Shown here in pieces: positions 1 to 12,086 of a DNA stretch of 64,000 bases. The stretch is taken from assembly GCF_041146795.1 (NCBI RefSeq), contig NC_135175.1, positions 24,507,075-24,571,074 on the forward strand. The letters are read 5' to 3'. A program made the translations under genes and the position numbers. The notes beneath the pieces were generated by a model. The model did not search any database. It was not told the DNA's origin and saw nothing but the letters and a program-made list of their open reading frames with translations. Positions within the stretch are counted from its first letter, which is position 1. Each line of letters opens with the position of its first letter. The DNA comes from Maylandia zebra. Taxonomy: Eukaryota > Chordata > Actinopteri > Cichliformes > Cichlidae.

Positions 1-1648
1 CAGCACCAAAGCAACTCCGAGATGCAAGTGACTGTGACAAAACAGCATATTTGACAACCTGGGAGAGAGAACAGCTGGCTTTTAGTCAAGAAGACGAGGC
101 TTAAAGAGGCACGAACTAAAAAGGCTTTTTTCAGACGGATAATGAACCGAGGGGCTTTTTTGCCATGAATAAAATTACAAAGCTCTTGTGGAGTCTTGGA
201 ATATAAATAAAGGGTAGAATTGAGCATAATGAGCCCCCCCTTTAAGTTAACAACTGCTGCCAGTTTTGTTTTTTGGTTTTTTTGGTACCTACTGATTTCC
301 TCTTGCATTTTATGCAGATTGTGTAGAAGTGCCTTGCAATTCCAGGCAAAAAGCTTTCAGGGAATCATTTCTGTGACCCGAAATGCACAAAAATGAACAT
401 AGTCAAATTTTACATTAGATAATTTAAAGTCTTGCCTGAAAAACTTCACTTTAATATTTCGTCACTGCTTTCATTTGCAATGATTTTCAGGGGGTAGAGC
501 CAATCATACTGCTGCAGCAGAAATAAGAGTCATTTCTGGAGCCTGTTTTAAATGTACAGTACTATATATAATACATCTATATAGTACTGTGTATATTTTT
601 TTTTTTCATGAGAACAAATACAATGGATCCTCGACAAATCCTACCAACCAAAAAGGTGGAAGCCGAGTTGCTGACTTAATTTTTTTCTATGTCAGTGCAG
701 CAAGCCATCACTTTCTCAGTCCAATTATTTTGGAGGAACATATTCCATTTCTCCCGACCTTCATTTTAACTGAGAGGGATCCCTAATTAGTTGCCATATT
801 TTTCAAGTCGCTGTCCGCAGCAGATGAGGTGAGCCTTGTAATAGAGTAATAGCTGTGGCAGAACATTAAACCTTAACAGGCTTCCAGAAAGATGTTAAAA
901 ACAGCCCGAGTCCACATGACTGCCCGACTTTGAAGAAAACACCAAAATGTATGGTGTCACTACAGTCCTCTGCACAAGATGTGTGAGCATAGGAGACAGA
1001 GAGCAGGAGGAGAAGGATGGGGGGTGGAGAGGAAGGAGGAGGTATACACTCAGTTTATAATGGAAGCCAGATTAGAAATCAGAGAATGATGCAGTGAATC
1101 ATTTTAGTTTGCAGAGAAAAAATACACAAAAATACACCAAGGAATCAGCGCCAAACGCAAAAGAGCTGCAGTTTTGGGGGTTCTTTTTGGGAGGGGGGTT
1201 GTCTGCTGTTGCCTTTTCATGTGTTTGCCTTCCTCCACCTTCTGCTGGAAACTGTTCCTCTTTGGCAGCGAATGAGGCATGAATATGAAGTACCTTGGTA
1301 CTTGTCACTCCATTACCTGCTCTCTGTGCTTCTCATTACAACTCCTTCCCCTGGGAATGCATTCTCACTGCAGGGCGAGTGTATTCAAAAGCTTTGTGTT
1401 ATGCTAGGTGTTCCTGTTGTTCTTTGCCTATGAGTGTATATATAAGCAACAAGCACTTTTAAAGGAGAAAAGAAGCACAAACCAGAGCTTTTACAACTAT
1501 ATTATATAATGTATATTTAACACTGTGGCTGTATTGTGTCATTAGAGGACTAAGGAAAGTGTATTTGTTGGTGTAAGTGCTGAAAAATGTCAAATTCTGT
1601 TTGTAACTGTAACTAGACTTGCAAGAAGCAGTGGCAAAAATGCAAATG
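1..1648. other. Intergenic, no gene recognised
   Basis: I see no exon, RNA gene or recognisable repeat here. Short open frames show no protein-like composition or splice context. There is a purine-rich stretch (GGAGGAGAAGG-like) at about 1003-1050 and A/T-rich sequence elsewhere. It could contain distal regulatory DNA of rgs20 or of a gene to the left, but nothing in the sequence proves that. Confidence 0.5.
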
Positions 1649-1912
1649 CAATGGTGTGAAAAAATGTTTGCCCCCTAAACCTAATAACTGGTTGGGCCAC
1701 CCTTAACAGCAACAAATGCAATCAAGTGTTTGCAGTGACTGGCTGTGAGTCTTTCACAGTGTTGTGGAGATATTTTGAACCAGTCATCTTTGCAGAATTG
1801 TTGTAATTCAGCTGCATTGGAGGGTTTTCACCTTTTTAAGGTCATGCCACAGCATCTCGATCAGTTTCAAGTCAGGAGTTTGACTGAGCTACTCCAAAGT
1901 CTTCAAGAATTA
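1649..1912 (-). mobile_element. Tc1/mariner remnant (3' end, minus orientation)
   Basis: The + strand starts with a terminal-repeat-like GGTGTGAAAAAATGTTTGCC. It then reads as the reverse complement of a Tc1-type transposase C-terminus: TTGGAGTAGC near the inner edge is the DNA behind the SQSPDLN-type motif. The same sequence type occurs in the opposite orientation at about 9390-9640. The fragment stops abruptly near the codons for that motif, so most of the transposase is missing. It is an inactive truncated copy. Confidence 0.75.
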
Positions 1913-2248
1913 GTATACTGGGACATTTATACTTGTCTTTAATGTGTGGTTTTATTCAAACTGTGAAGCACTTTGTCACTGTATGTTTTAAAAAGTAAAG
2001 TCAGAGTAGCCTTGTGCTGCACAAGTTGAACAACAGGGTATAACAAGAAAAGTGTCCTGTTGAAATTAGAACTTTTTCTAATTAAAACAAGAAGAATATC
2101 TCTTTTCATTCTGCACCTTTTTTGTTAATAACAAGGCAGTTTCCCTGATTTATATGTGAGCATCGTATTTTAACCAATGGACATTTCCACCAGCCCAGAA
2201 CTGGTTCTATTCTGGTTTAATAGCTGAAATCTTGTTTCATGGAGAGTC

Positions 2249-2721
2249 TACGGTGGCTCTGAGAGGTCAAATGCACTGCACCTTAAGAAATCACCACCAA
2301 ATAGAAAACCGCTGCAAAATTAATGGAAGCCAAATAAAACACCACAGAAATAAAAAAAACAAACAATGCAAAAGTAAAATGAAAAAATTATTGTCACGTT
2401 ACTGGACGCAAGAAAATGACAAAACAGCGACAGACGTGACAAAGTAACTGTAAATGGCTCATAACAAGTATTATATCAGTCATGAAATTAAAACTCACAT
2501 TGCCTGCATCTTCTTCTTATTCACAACACGAGTTAATACGTGTCTCAGTGCAATCATTCGTTTTGGTTTCTGTCACTGCTTTTCTGTCACCTTATTGTTT
2601 CCCCAAAAAACATTGTGTTTTGTGAGATTTTCATATTTCTATTTCCACTGTGCTTTATTCCACTTTCTGTTGTGTTTTGCATGCTTTCGCAGCGTGTGTT
2701 TGACCTCTCAGGGCCACCGTA
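2249..2721. mobile_element. MITE with 23-bp terminal inverted repeats
   Basis: The left end (2249-2271, TACGGTGGCTCTGAGAGGTC and three more bases) and the right end (2699-2721) are inverted copies with a single mismatch. The 473-bp interior is A/T-rich and has no transposase. If the repeat is taken to begin at CGGTGGC, both flanks are TA, which would suit a TA-targeting superfamily. The family is not certain. It is a non-autonomous DNA transposon. Confidence 0.75.
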
Positions 2722-4644
2722 CAGTACAAGGCTTTGACAGAAGTTACTTAAAAGGAAAGAACAAGACATTTTAGGTATCTGTAATATCAGTTCACCTGAC
2801 TCAACTAAACCAAACTAAAGGATATATACCAGAAACTTGCAGTCAAACGATACAAACTACCACCTTGCTTGGTTTTCACTGTTTGCTGTAAAAAAAAAAA
2901 GTCTCTTATCATGTCGGAACGATGGATCTGCTACGGCTTGGTGGTAATGAGGTGACACCCTGGTTCACTAACTCCAGAAAAGAAAACTTTTTTTCTTTAA
3001 GTCTTAACTCTGATAGTAAGCCAGTCCTTATCTCTGAACATCAGTGTCCAGCATCACTAATGCCGGCTAACAGAGCAAATCCCTGCAGCCGAGGCTCCAA
3101 AATCTTCTGCAAAGCCTTCACAGAAGAGTGGAAGCTTTTAGAGGAGCAGATCTATGCCCGTGGCTTTAATGTGAGATTTTTACAACTCTCATTTGTGTTT
3201 AGTTTTAGTATTCACATATACTTGTCACCACAGTGCTATAGGTGTCATCAGATGTGTCAAAACAAGTCAAGCAAGTCATAATATCACACAGATACAGGAG
3301 GAATATAGCACAGTCTTCCACACGGGGATCTGGAAGGTGGATGAAGCATTAATCAGCATGCCTGCACTGTCAGTAAACATACATTTTTAATTCAGGTCCT
3401 GAATAAAAAATAAAAGTGTTACGCTCTACTGGAAGCCCTCCAAAGGTAATATTCATCATTATGATTCCACCTCCCTGCTGCAAAGAGTCATATAGCGGAT
3501 GTTCATTGTGAGCATCTGTCACAGGGTATTGCTTTCCGCAACAACAAAGAAAATGACAGCGGCAACCAAAACTTTAAATATCTATGAAGGGCTCAGAGGG
3601 AAAACAAATTAAGACACTTCTGAAGTTTTCATTTCATCGAAATGAAAGTGTCTGCCGACTGATGACGCCCCTCCTTTAAGCTGTATGCAGTCGGAGGTCT
3701 TCTGCTCCTTCTGTTCTTCTGATCCCTGTAGTTGCCTGTGGCTGGTTAACATTGTGGCAAACCAATTTCCTCCAGTAAGAACAGTTTGCCGGAAACCAGC
3801 TGCAGTTCTCTGACAGAGGGAAATGTGTTTCTATAAATGCACTGAAGTTCAAAGAAGAGAGGAAAAACTTTCACTCATCTGTAAGTGGACTATTTTGTAC
3901 ACTAAAGACCAGATTTATAATGCAGAAGATGTGATGTTAGCCTAAAAGACGTTGTCTCTTTGATGCGAATGGTGAGTTTTTAATGTCCCCAAGTGGCCAA
4001 AACATCAGTGTCATCGTATCTTATCCGGCCCACAGTTCAGCACAATTCACAGGTTACTGTAACATGTGAAGTACTGAGAAGTCAAGGAGCTCACAAGCGG
4101 TCACACCCCTAAATGAAAGTGTTTGAGTGATATTATGTAATATGAGTAGTGACCTTGGCTGTGAAAGACATAAAATCTTCTAAAACATCACCATATCATG
4201 GCACTGACAATATTTATTGATGTCAGTGTAAGGCCCAAGGCACACAGGCCTAAAGACCAACTGGTACCCACCAGTCACTGTGGACAAATTTATAATTCTG
4301 ACCAGCTGTGAGCGGTTGTTAGAGGTTGCTGGCAGTTCCTGTAAAAATTGATTGCTTGAGCCCCTATTACACAAACCTAGAGACCTCAAGATGTTTAAAC
4401 ATGACGGTTTCAACTGTAAAAAGGTGCAACTTTTACTTCAAAGTCTGATGTTCTCCATTTGCAGTTTGCACTCTTTCAAGTTTCACTACAGTTTGTTGGA
4501 TAGTTAACAAATGTCAGTCAGTATCTTCCACGCAATCTGTGGGTGACTCTGGCAATGTGGTGGAAACCAAAGATAGCAAGACAGCCACAAAAGATCTCGT
4601 TAGTCCTTGGTTACTTATAGTTTAATAATACAATATTAACAATC
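2722..4644. other. Intergenic, no gene recognised
   Basis: I see no supported gene. An open frame of 119 codons at 2922-3281 lacks recognisable motifs and has no flanking splice signals that extend it. The rest is A/T-rich single-copy-looking sequence. Confidence 0.45.
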
Positions 4645-4985
4645 GATCCGTTCGTTTTCTTCTACTTATCCATGTCAGGGTGACAGGGATGCTAGAGCAC
4701 GTCCCAGCTGTCATAGAGTGAGTGGTGGAGTAACCAATAGCAACCTGTCCTAGAACTCATGCAGATGCAGAAATTCACACCTATGGCCAATTTAAAATCA
4801 CCAGCTAACTTAACATGTGCATCTTTGGACTGTGGAAGGAAGCTGGAACACCCGAAGGAAGCCCACATGGGGCCTGAAGAACATGCAAATTACACACAAA
4901 GGCCCCTGCTGGCTGGTGGATTGAAACCCAGGAACCTCCTTGCTGTGAGGAAACGGCGCTAACCAGCCTTTCCCTATGCTGCCGA
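4645..4985 (+). repeat. Dispersed teleost repeat (TTTGGACTGTGG family)
   Basis: This stretch matches from memory a very common fish interspersed repeat. It begins with TTTTCTTCTACTTATCC, passes through CAATTTAAAATCACCAGCTAAC and CTTTGGACTGTGGAAGGAAG, and ends in a segment reading GGATTGAAACCCAGGAACC. A shorter copy of the first part lies at 59222-59328. I cannot assign the Repbase family with certainty. It has no coding capacity here. Confidence 0.7.
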
Positions 4986-6224
4986 AAAGATTAAATACAC
5001 GTTTATTATAGATTAAGGCGGGACATTCCTGATCCCAGGGGGAACATTAATGTGCGATAAAGTTAATCAAATTTGCTCAACCTTTAGCAGCTGCAACATT
5101 AAAGTTATATATGAGAAAATCCACAAGTAATTCCCATCCAGTAATATATGAGCAAGGCTTTCATGTGCTACTAAGTACTCTGCTTCTGCATGTCTACTTT
5201 CACTTAGAGTCCCAGGATTAAGCCACATCCGTCAGCTGTGTGGATGTGATTCACCCGAGGACACATTCAGGTATATTCTTCAAAAAAACATACTGTGCAG
5301 CAGTGCCCTGCAGGGGCCTTCGGGATATTTCTGGCTCCCACTCACTCAGATATGCAACAGCCCAACATGGCCAGTCAAGCTGCAGAGCTGATAATAAAAA
5401 AAAAGGAAGTGAAGTCATTATAGTGGAAACTTCTGCAACTCTGAGATAAACTCTGGCGAGGAGTTCGCAGTGTGTAACTCTATTTTAAATCACTGAGGAA
5501 AAAATGAGAGAAAAACAATTACTTTCAACTCATTTGAAGATTTTTTACTCACTGCCAAAGCAGGAGTAATGACTTTTAATGAAGATGGTGAAATGAGAGA
5601 CATAATAACGGGAGCGAGTGTAGCTGCACATTTCGTGCGTTCCACTCTGCTGGAAACTGCCTCGACAGACAGCTGGGTGGGTGATTTACTGAATGTCTTT
5701 TGGAAGGCTGGATCATTTTGTACAGGGCTGCAAGCTTTGAGACTGATACCATACTGAATTGAAAATGATACCCATATCGGAGAGCCCTATTGGCTGTCAG
5801 GTTACAGGCGCTTGCATCCATGTGATAAGATTAAAAGATTCACACATGTGCTTATAACTGCATGTTCCAGCAGTAGATCACAGTAACAGTTATCTCACCG
5901 GAGAGCAGGCGGCATTAAAGAGGCAATTCCTCTTAAAGATTACTAGAGCGACGAGATGTTTGATTTATTGCGAACCTTAGGGCGAGAGACTCTGTGTGTG
6001 TTGAATATGTTTTATAGCTGCGTCACACATACAAAGTGGAAAGGCATGGGCATTCCCCCTCTGCTGCCAGCCAAGCAGCTAGCATATTTCCACAGCTGCA
6101 TATGCCAGTTCAGCTGAAGTGCATAATCTCATTTCACAAAATGTGCTGCACAGTGAAAAAATAAGCATATTCAGTGTGATTAGTTTTCCTCCCCTTTGCA
6201 TGTACCAGGGCATAAACATGGTTG
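4986..6224. other. Intergenic, no gene recognised
   Basis: There is no exon, RNA gene or clear repeat. Open frames at 5240-5449 and 5569-5821 overlap on both strands and look random. Confidence 0.45.
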
Positions 6225-6345
6225 ACTCTCATTTACAGTCAGGTATTTTAACATGGCAGTCTATGGAAATTGACTGCCAGCTTCAAGTGGCCATTCAGGG
6301 ACAGCATTTTTTTTGCACTTGTGGTTTGGCTTCATTTTTGCTGTA
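6225..6345. repeat. Short dispersed repeat (copy 1)
   Basis: The stretch TTTTAACATGGCAGTCTATGG, followed by CTTCAAGTGGCCATTCAGGG, is closely related to 16655-16770 in rgs20 intron 1 and to a shorter piece near 46885-46965. The same motif order is known to me from interiors of fish MITEs whose ends read CATAGACTGTATATAAAAG, like the one at 58531-59135. Boundaries are approximate. Confidence 0.5.
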
Positions 6346-6925
6346 GGAGTTGGAGCTGATTTTAACTGTATGCAGTTTGGTCATTTCACCCAATGGTTCA
6401 CAACTTGAGGGCAATATTCATACAAATGGTCACCATGAGATGATAAATGTGGCAGGAAATGCTATTTCTGAAGTTTGTATTTACCTGTGAAGCTTTAGCT
6501 CCAAAATAGTTAATTGCATGTTTGCTCTACATGCAATAGATCCCTGGTTCAAAAGCAAAAGAAGACACAACCCCAAGCTGAAATGGTCATGAGCCAGCAT
6601 ACTACTGGAGTTGGTCCAGACCCTGGATAAATGTGACAGTTGTGTTAAGAAAGACTAGAATGAATGTCTCTATTTGCTAAAACTACTGATAAATAACATA
6701 CATTTACAGTCCTGATTTCTTCCTGCATATTTTCTATGTACACATAAAACCGTACCAAGACGTCAGACATGGTGGTGGTGGTGTGGTGGTCTGGGGCTGC
6801 TTCAGGACATGGGTGATTTGTTGTAATTAATGGAACCATGAATTTTGCTCTCTAATAGAAGCTCTACCTGAAGGCAAAAGTCCAGCCATCATTGTGTGTC
6901 ACGGTCCCTGGGTCTCATGCCCTTG

Positions 6926-8892
6926 CAGAGGCGGAGCCAGACATTTGAAACACCCGGGGCTTAGCCCAAAGAGTAGTATGCATGTGGGATTTTTTTTTTT
7001 TTTTTGGGGGGGGGGTGTAGAAATGACTGAAAGATTAATAGGCTCTGTTCAAAAAAGAATGACTTCATATAGGGAAAAATATATATCACATGTGCAGGAC
7101 ACCTTAAACTAGTTTTTTAATTAAGCAGCAAGGCAGAACAAGGTCAGGGCTGCATCAAGACACGAGGACTAAACCCCAATTCAACCAGACCCAGAACTGA
7201 TCCAGAATTAAAAACAGGACTACAACAGTTCAAAATCAGGACTACTGAGGACTTAACCAAGACAGAACCAGAATCAGAACTAGATGATAGCACTAAAAAT
7301 CATCATAGACCTGCACTACACTTATTTTTTTAATTCTACCAAAGTACACTATTTAGATTGAGAAAAGTTTATATAATTATTCAGCCTTGTTGTGCAAACA
7401 AGCCTGCAGAACTTAATAAATACAGAATTTGAAAAATAACAAACCTAAAAAGAAACACTAGGTACGAGATACATGAGGACCTATGATACGGTGATACTTT
7501 TGGTAAACAACCATTTGACTAACATGTGTGTCTCACCTGCTCTTGTTCATCTGTTCTGTCCTCGTTCTCCTCTCTCTCCCTCTTTGTGCTGACAATCATC
7601 AAATATACAGTTGAAACCAGATATTTACTCTTCAGATAAAAACACTTTTTTAATTGTAACATCAAATCAGACTAAATGTTTATTTTTTTAGATTGATAAA
7701 TATAAAAACATATTTGTTAACTTTAAGAGTAAAGAGAGAAACTGTCTGTATTTCTTAATTGCAAATGGCACCAAATTGTATTCAAACTTGAGCCACACTT
7801 ATGGAGCTCCACAGTTCTGTTCCTGGTGTTTTGGTTGACATCTCTTGATTTTCCCATGTCAAAGAAACAGGCTCTGTGTTTTGCCTTATATGCATCCACA
7901 GCTGTGCCAGCAATTTACTCACATGGACTCTACTAACCTATCAGAAGCTTCTTCAGCTCAGAATGGAATCGTCTGGAGTTTTCTTATTAATTAACAATAA
8001 ATTTAGTGTACATGTACTCCTAAATTTGATGAAAGTGATAAAAATAGCTCTGTCTCTCTTTATTCTGACATTTAACTAATTCAAAATATATTTCAATATT
8101 TATCTAAAACAAAAATTTACTCTAAATTGATGTTGTACAGTAAAAATGTTTTATGTTTTCTCCCTAAAGTGTATGTAAATATCTGGTTACAAATGTGAAT
8201 ATCCTGCTGTGTACTGAAATCCCTCTTGTTTTGCATAGAAATATACTGAAAAACATACAAAGCATAATATATAAAATAACATTTACCTGAGTTTTTTCTT
8301 TGAAAGAACCCTCTAATGTCCATTCTTATGTTTCAGTACATAACTGAAACCGATTTAGTCGGGGAGGGTAAGAACTGAAAATATGAAATAAACACACGTA
8401 AGCTAAGACTCTAAAAAAAATAGCATTTGTTCGGCTTTTCATTTTGCCATTTGTTGATTCACTTGAAGAGCAAGTAACGTAATATTGGTCAAGTGATCAG
8501 TTTCATATCAATCTTTCGTGATGCACCGTCATATTTACATTATTTGTACAGTACGAATGATTTGCTTTGGTACCTGGTCAAACTTAAGCTCTCCTTAGTA
8601 TGGCTGGCTCCGTCTCTCCAACAGCGCACTCACGGGCAGCAGCTGCCCCGCCCCCTCGCTCAGTCGCTTAGTGCCTGAGCTTGGATCATACCAATATCAG
8701 GGGGGGATTCACGCACAGTCGTAAATTCCCACAGTGTGCACTATGTGCTTCGAATATTGTGTGTACTTTTTGTTTTATACAGTTGTCAGCCAGGCATCTA
8801 ACTATGAAAAAATTACACTCCAAAATACCCCGGGCTTCTGACAAAACAACCCGGGCTTAAGCCCCGTAAGCCACCCCCACGCTCCGCCCCTG
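6926..8892. mobile_element. Non-autonomous hAT transposon with intact 8-bp TSD
   Basis: The left end reads CAGAGGCGGAGC and the right end, inverted, reads CAGGGGCGGAGC. Subterminal GGGGCTTAGCCC and GGGGCTTAAGCCC blocks also match. The element is flanked by perfect 8-bp duplications TGCCCTTG at 6918-6925 and 8893-8900, the hallmark of hAT insertion. The 1967-bp interior has no hAT transposase and itself contains a Tc1-type fossil at 7608-8195. A perfect target duplication suggests it is younger than the repeats around it. Confidence 0.85.
7608..8195. mobile_element. Short Tc1-like element nested in the hAT
   Basis: The left end CAGTTGAAACCAGATATTTA (7608 on, preceded by TA) and the right end GTAAATATCTGGTTACAAATG (to 8195) are inverted copies with about three mismatches over 21 bp. 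The ends resemble those of Tc1-family elements. The 588-bp interior is A/T-rich and carries only degenerate transposase-like sequence. It is a non-autonomous or internally deleted copy. Confidence 0.7.
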
Positions 8893-9805
8893 TGCCCTTG
8901 GTTTTGCGTTTTCTGTTAGTTCATTATTCCTTTTGAGTTTTGAGAAATAATTTATGTTCATGTTCTGTGTTATTTTATACTTCTTTATTAATGGTGTTAT
9001 AGATGACTTCAGATGTATTAGTTCCCTTTAGTGTTCCTGTTCTGTTCTTTCAGTCTTGTGTTTGGTTAGTTTTCTACAGCTGTGCGCCTGTTTTCTCTTC
9101 CTTCATTACCTTCTGTGTATTTTGTCTGAGTCTCCATGTGTCCTTTGTCAAGTCATCCCTCTAAGCTGGGGGTTTCCTAGTCCCATATTTATATGTTTAA
9201 TGATTTCTGGAAACCTTGGATTCCCAGGCTTGCTTTGTTTATTACTAACACAGCATAACATGACAGTTTGGCCCCAAAGCTCAAGCACACTTGGGTTATG
9301 CAGGAAAGTAATGATCCAATATACACCACCAAGTCCACCTCTGAAAGGCTCGAAAAGTAAAAAGGAAGGTTTTAGAGTGTAATTAAGTCAAAGTCCAGAC
9401 TTAAACCAGATTGAGATGCTTTGGCGTGACCTAGAACAGGTCGTTCATGCTCAAAAACCCTCCAATGTGGCTGAATTCAAACAATTCTGCAAAGAAGACT
9501 GGGACAAAATTCCTCCACAGTGAAGTGAAAGACTCGCTGCCAGCTACCAAAAAGGCTTAATTGCAGTATTTGCTGCTGAGCGTTGCACAATCAGTTATTA
9601 GATTTGGGGGACAATTACTTTTTCACACGGCGCCATGTAGGTTTTGGATAACTAAAAAAATCCTTAATACATGAAATCATCCTTTAAAAGCTGCATTTTG
9701 GATTTACTCTGGTTATTTTTGTCTAATTTTCTAATTTGTTTGATAACGTGAAATATTTAAATGTGAGAAATATGCAAAAAAAGTCAAATACTTTTTACAG
9801 GGCTG

Positions 9806-12086
9806 TAAAAAATGATTTGAGATGTTCTATATTCTATAGCAATTTATAATCCAGTCACACTATTAAGCATTAGTGAGGTGATGTCATTTAGAAATACACC
9901 TATGTTTACCCATCTGTTACTGTGACACCATGTACACCTATCACTGCAGTACATGGTGTTACCACCCGACTCAGAAGCTGCAACAAAAGTATGGAGACTG
10001 ACACCAGAGTTTCAAAAAAAATAGGTTTGATTTTAAATTATTTTAAATTACGTAGATTTACATGGATTGACGCACAATAAAAAGTAGCATTCATCTAAAA
10101 AGCTCCAGCGCATTTTCTTAACTGCAGCATTATATGTGACTCTGTTTTAGTTTTATGCACAAAAGCCTATTGCATATTCTGAAAAGACAAATAACTGAGT
10201 GGTTAAATGAACTGTGTAGAATAAATGGTTAATAAAAGCCAGAGATTTTTAGAGATAAAAACTGATCTAAAATCCTGGCTTCAGCCCAGCATGAGGACAG
10301 ATGGGTTTATGCAGCCTGCTCTCTACATAAAGCAGAATCTTGTCATGGCTGAAGAAGTGCAGTGATTGCTTTTTATCATTTAGATTCAGTTTAGTTAACA
10401 GTCACTTAATCGAATTTTACTTCTCCTGATTTGCCCTCCATTGGGCTCAGCATCCCCCGGGGGTCTGCTGCTAGGCCCCGGCGTTTTTAAATAGAGCGCC
10501 GCTGCCCTCTGGTGGATTCAAGTGGTGCTGACCACACTGGGAGCACACTAGGTGCAGATGTTGATTTGGATCTTCCAGATGTTTGATTAAATTAGTCAGG
10601 GTTGTGACGTCTACAGCGTCTTAATATCTGCCACCACTGACTCCAGAATCCAAAAATGCACCCAGTAAAATAAATGCATTACCAACCAGATTATGAGTGA
10701 TACAGGCAACGATTTAAGAATATATTACGTTTCTTCATAATTCAATTCAACAGAAATTGACCCAATCGCAGAAACTTTATTGATTATATACCAGCAGCAT
10801 TTCATTGCCTCCAAAAACAAAACCCCCCATGAATAATAATTTACAAGAATCTCTGTTTATTATCTGTGCCACGCAATAGACTTCCTGCCCCATCTGTCAA
10901 GAAGAAGCCATTGCTGTAACAGACAGCGCACATTGTGTTCTGGCAGTTAATGCATGGACGCAGAAAAATCTTTTCACACTTGCAGGAAACGCATGCGCAT
11001 AGAGGAAACCAACTGGTTTGTGTCAAGCCGAGGCAGACGGACGTGATCGAGCCAAAAATCACCTGTATTCTGGCATTCATGGTGACACAGTGAGTACACA
11101 TTTATATTTTTATAACAGAGAGGGCGTCTTAAAAACGACTGAAAGCACGACTGGTTGTGCAGTTTTTCTTCTTCTTCTTCTTTTCTTTTTTGGAAAATAA
11201 GGCGGGTAGTTACAGGGTCCAGTGAGGCTGAAGCATTCTTATCTGGATGTTCCTCCAGCAACCAGGAATATTAGAATTAATTTCTAGACAATTTGTGCAC
11301 ACTGTCATCCGTGCTAAAATAAAATCATCGATCATTAAACGAACCTAGATATTAGCAGATCTGCTGCTTCTTTTTGCCTCTAAAGGGAGAGAGAATAATG
11401 TGAGTGGACGCGAAATTATCAGTATTTCTGATCATAATGATTGCATTATGTTCCTATAAATGGCTGCTTGCTGTAGGGAGACTGTTTTCCTTGTATCGTG
11501 TATCCTCCCGAGGATGCGATTGCTGCGGTCCAGGAGTAACGCCTTGTCGCTATCATTACTGCTCATCCCTCACAGACGGAGAGGGGAGATGAGGGAGAGA
11601 GGAGGGGGGGGGACAGGGGGGCGGGGGTTGTTGCTCATCACATTGGGTTTTGTTACATTCAGCATAATCCAGCAAACCCTTGATTAAAAAAATCCACTGG
11701 CTTCTCGAGCTGTTTGCATTCATATATTTATATATTTCATGTCGATCGCTGTTGCATTGTGCAAAAGTTGATCGTGAAGTGTTCGCGCATTCCGCAAGAC
11801 ACGTTTATTCACCTCAGGTAGTTTCAATTTAGCAAGCACGGATTTCAGCACGAGATTTCCGTATCATTTAGGCTTGAGTCGCTTTTTTTCCTCCTCTCAA
11901 TCCTCCTTAGAACTGCGCGCCGGCTGTCAGATCTCTAATCTCTTGCGATTTCTTGGACTGTGATGTTTTGCGTGTGATGCTTCCGCTTAATGCGGTAATG
12001 ATCTTCCAGTGAAACCTCTCCTACCACCATCACCACCACCCTGCTTTCCGTGCAGCTCTCTCACTGTAGTCTTCTGCTTTCAGCCC
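9806..12086. other. Upstream flank and probable 5' region of rgs20
   Basis: No coding exon is recognised here. The stretch from about 11300 to 12086 becomes richer in CpG and G/C blocks and ends in a pyrimidine tract with CTTTCAG just before CCCATGG. That CAG could be the acceptor of a 5'-UTR intron, in which case a non-coding first exon and the promoter lie upstream; otherwise transcription starts close to 11.9-12.0 kb. The sequence alone does not decide. Confidence 0.4.
10502..10515 (-). promoter_or_regulatory. CTCF-like motif
   Basis: On the minus strand the 14 bases read CCACCAGAGGGCAG, which fits the CTCF core CCASYAGRKGGCR at every position. It sits 1.6 kb upstream of the rgs20 start codon. 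Occupancy is inference. Confidence 0.45.

Larger units (their letters stand above)
6895..9265. repeat. Repeat B inserted in Tc1 remnant A (possible solo-LTR-like fossil)
   Basis: Only about 31 bp (6895-6925) and about 365 bp (8901-9265) belong to this unit. The rest is the hAT element inserted into it. It starts TGTGTCACGG and ends near AACATGACA, so it opens with TG and closes with CA as LTRs do. It interrupts the transposase reading of Tc1 remnant A. It has no coding capacity. Assignment as a solo LTR is an inference from ends and length only; no clean target duplication is visible, which suggests an old insertion. Confidence 0.35.
6560..9805 (+). mobile_element. Tc1/mariner remnant A, split by later insertions
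   Basis: The left part (about 6560-6893) contains DNA for a HGGGG-VVWGCF-type transposase stretch at 6770-6815. The right part (about 9266-9640) reads SPDLNQIEMLWRDLEQVVHAQ in a + frame, typical of the DDE transposase C-terminus. It ends in a terminal-repeat-like CTTTTTACAGGGCTG at 9791-9805, followed by TA. The two parts are consecutive pieces of one element, now separated by about 2.4 kb of inserted repeats. The copy carries stops and is dead. The left terminus was not found. Confidence 0.75.

Noticed and set aside
2922-3281. 119-codon frame upstream of rgs20
   Set aside because: It does not match the long N-terminal region of mammalian RGS20 as I know it, and no donor joins it to the rgs20 reading frame.
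12009-12086. N-terminal extension of rgs20
   Set aside because: The frame is open, but its first codon is GTG and a likely splice acceptor (CTTTCAG) lies just before the conserved ATG.
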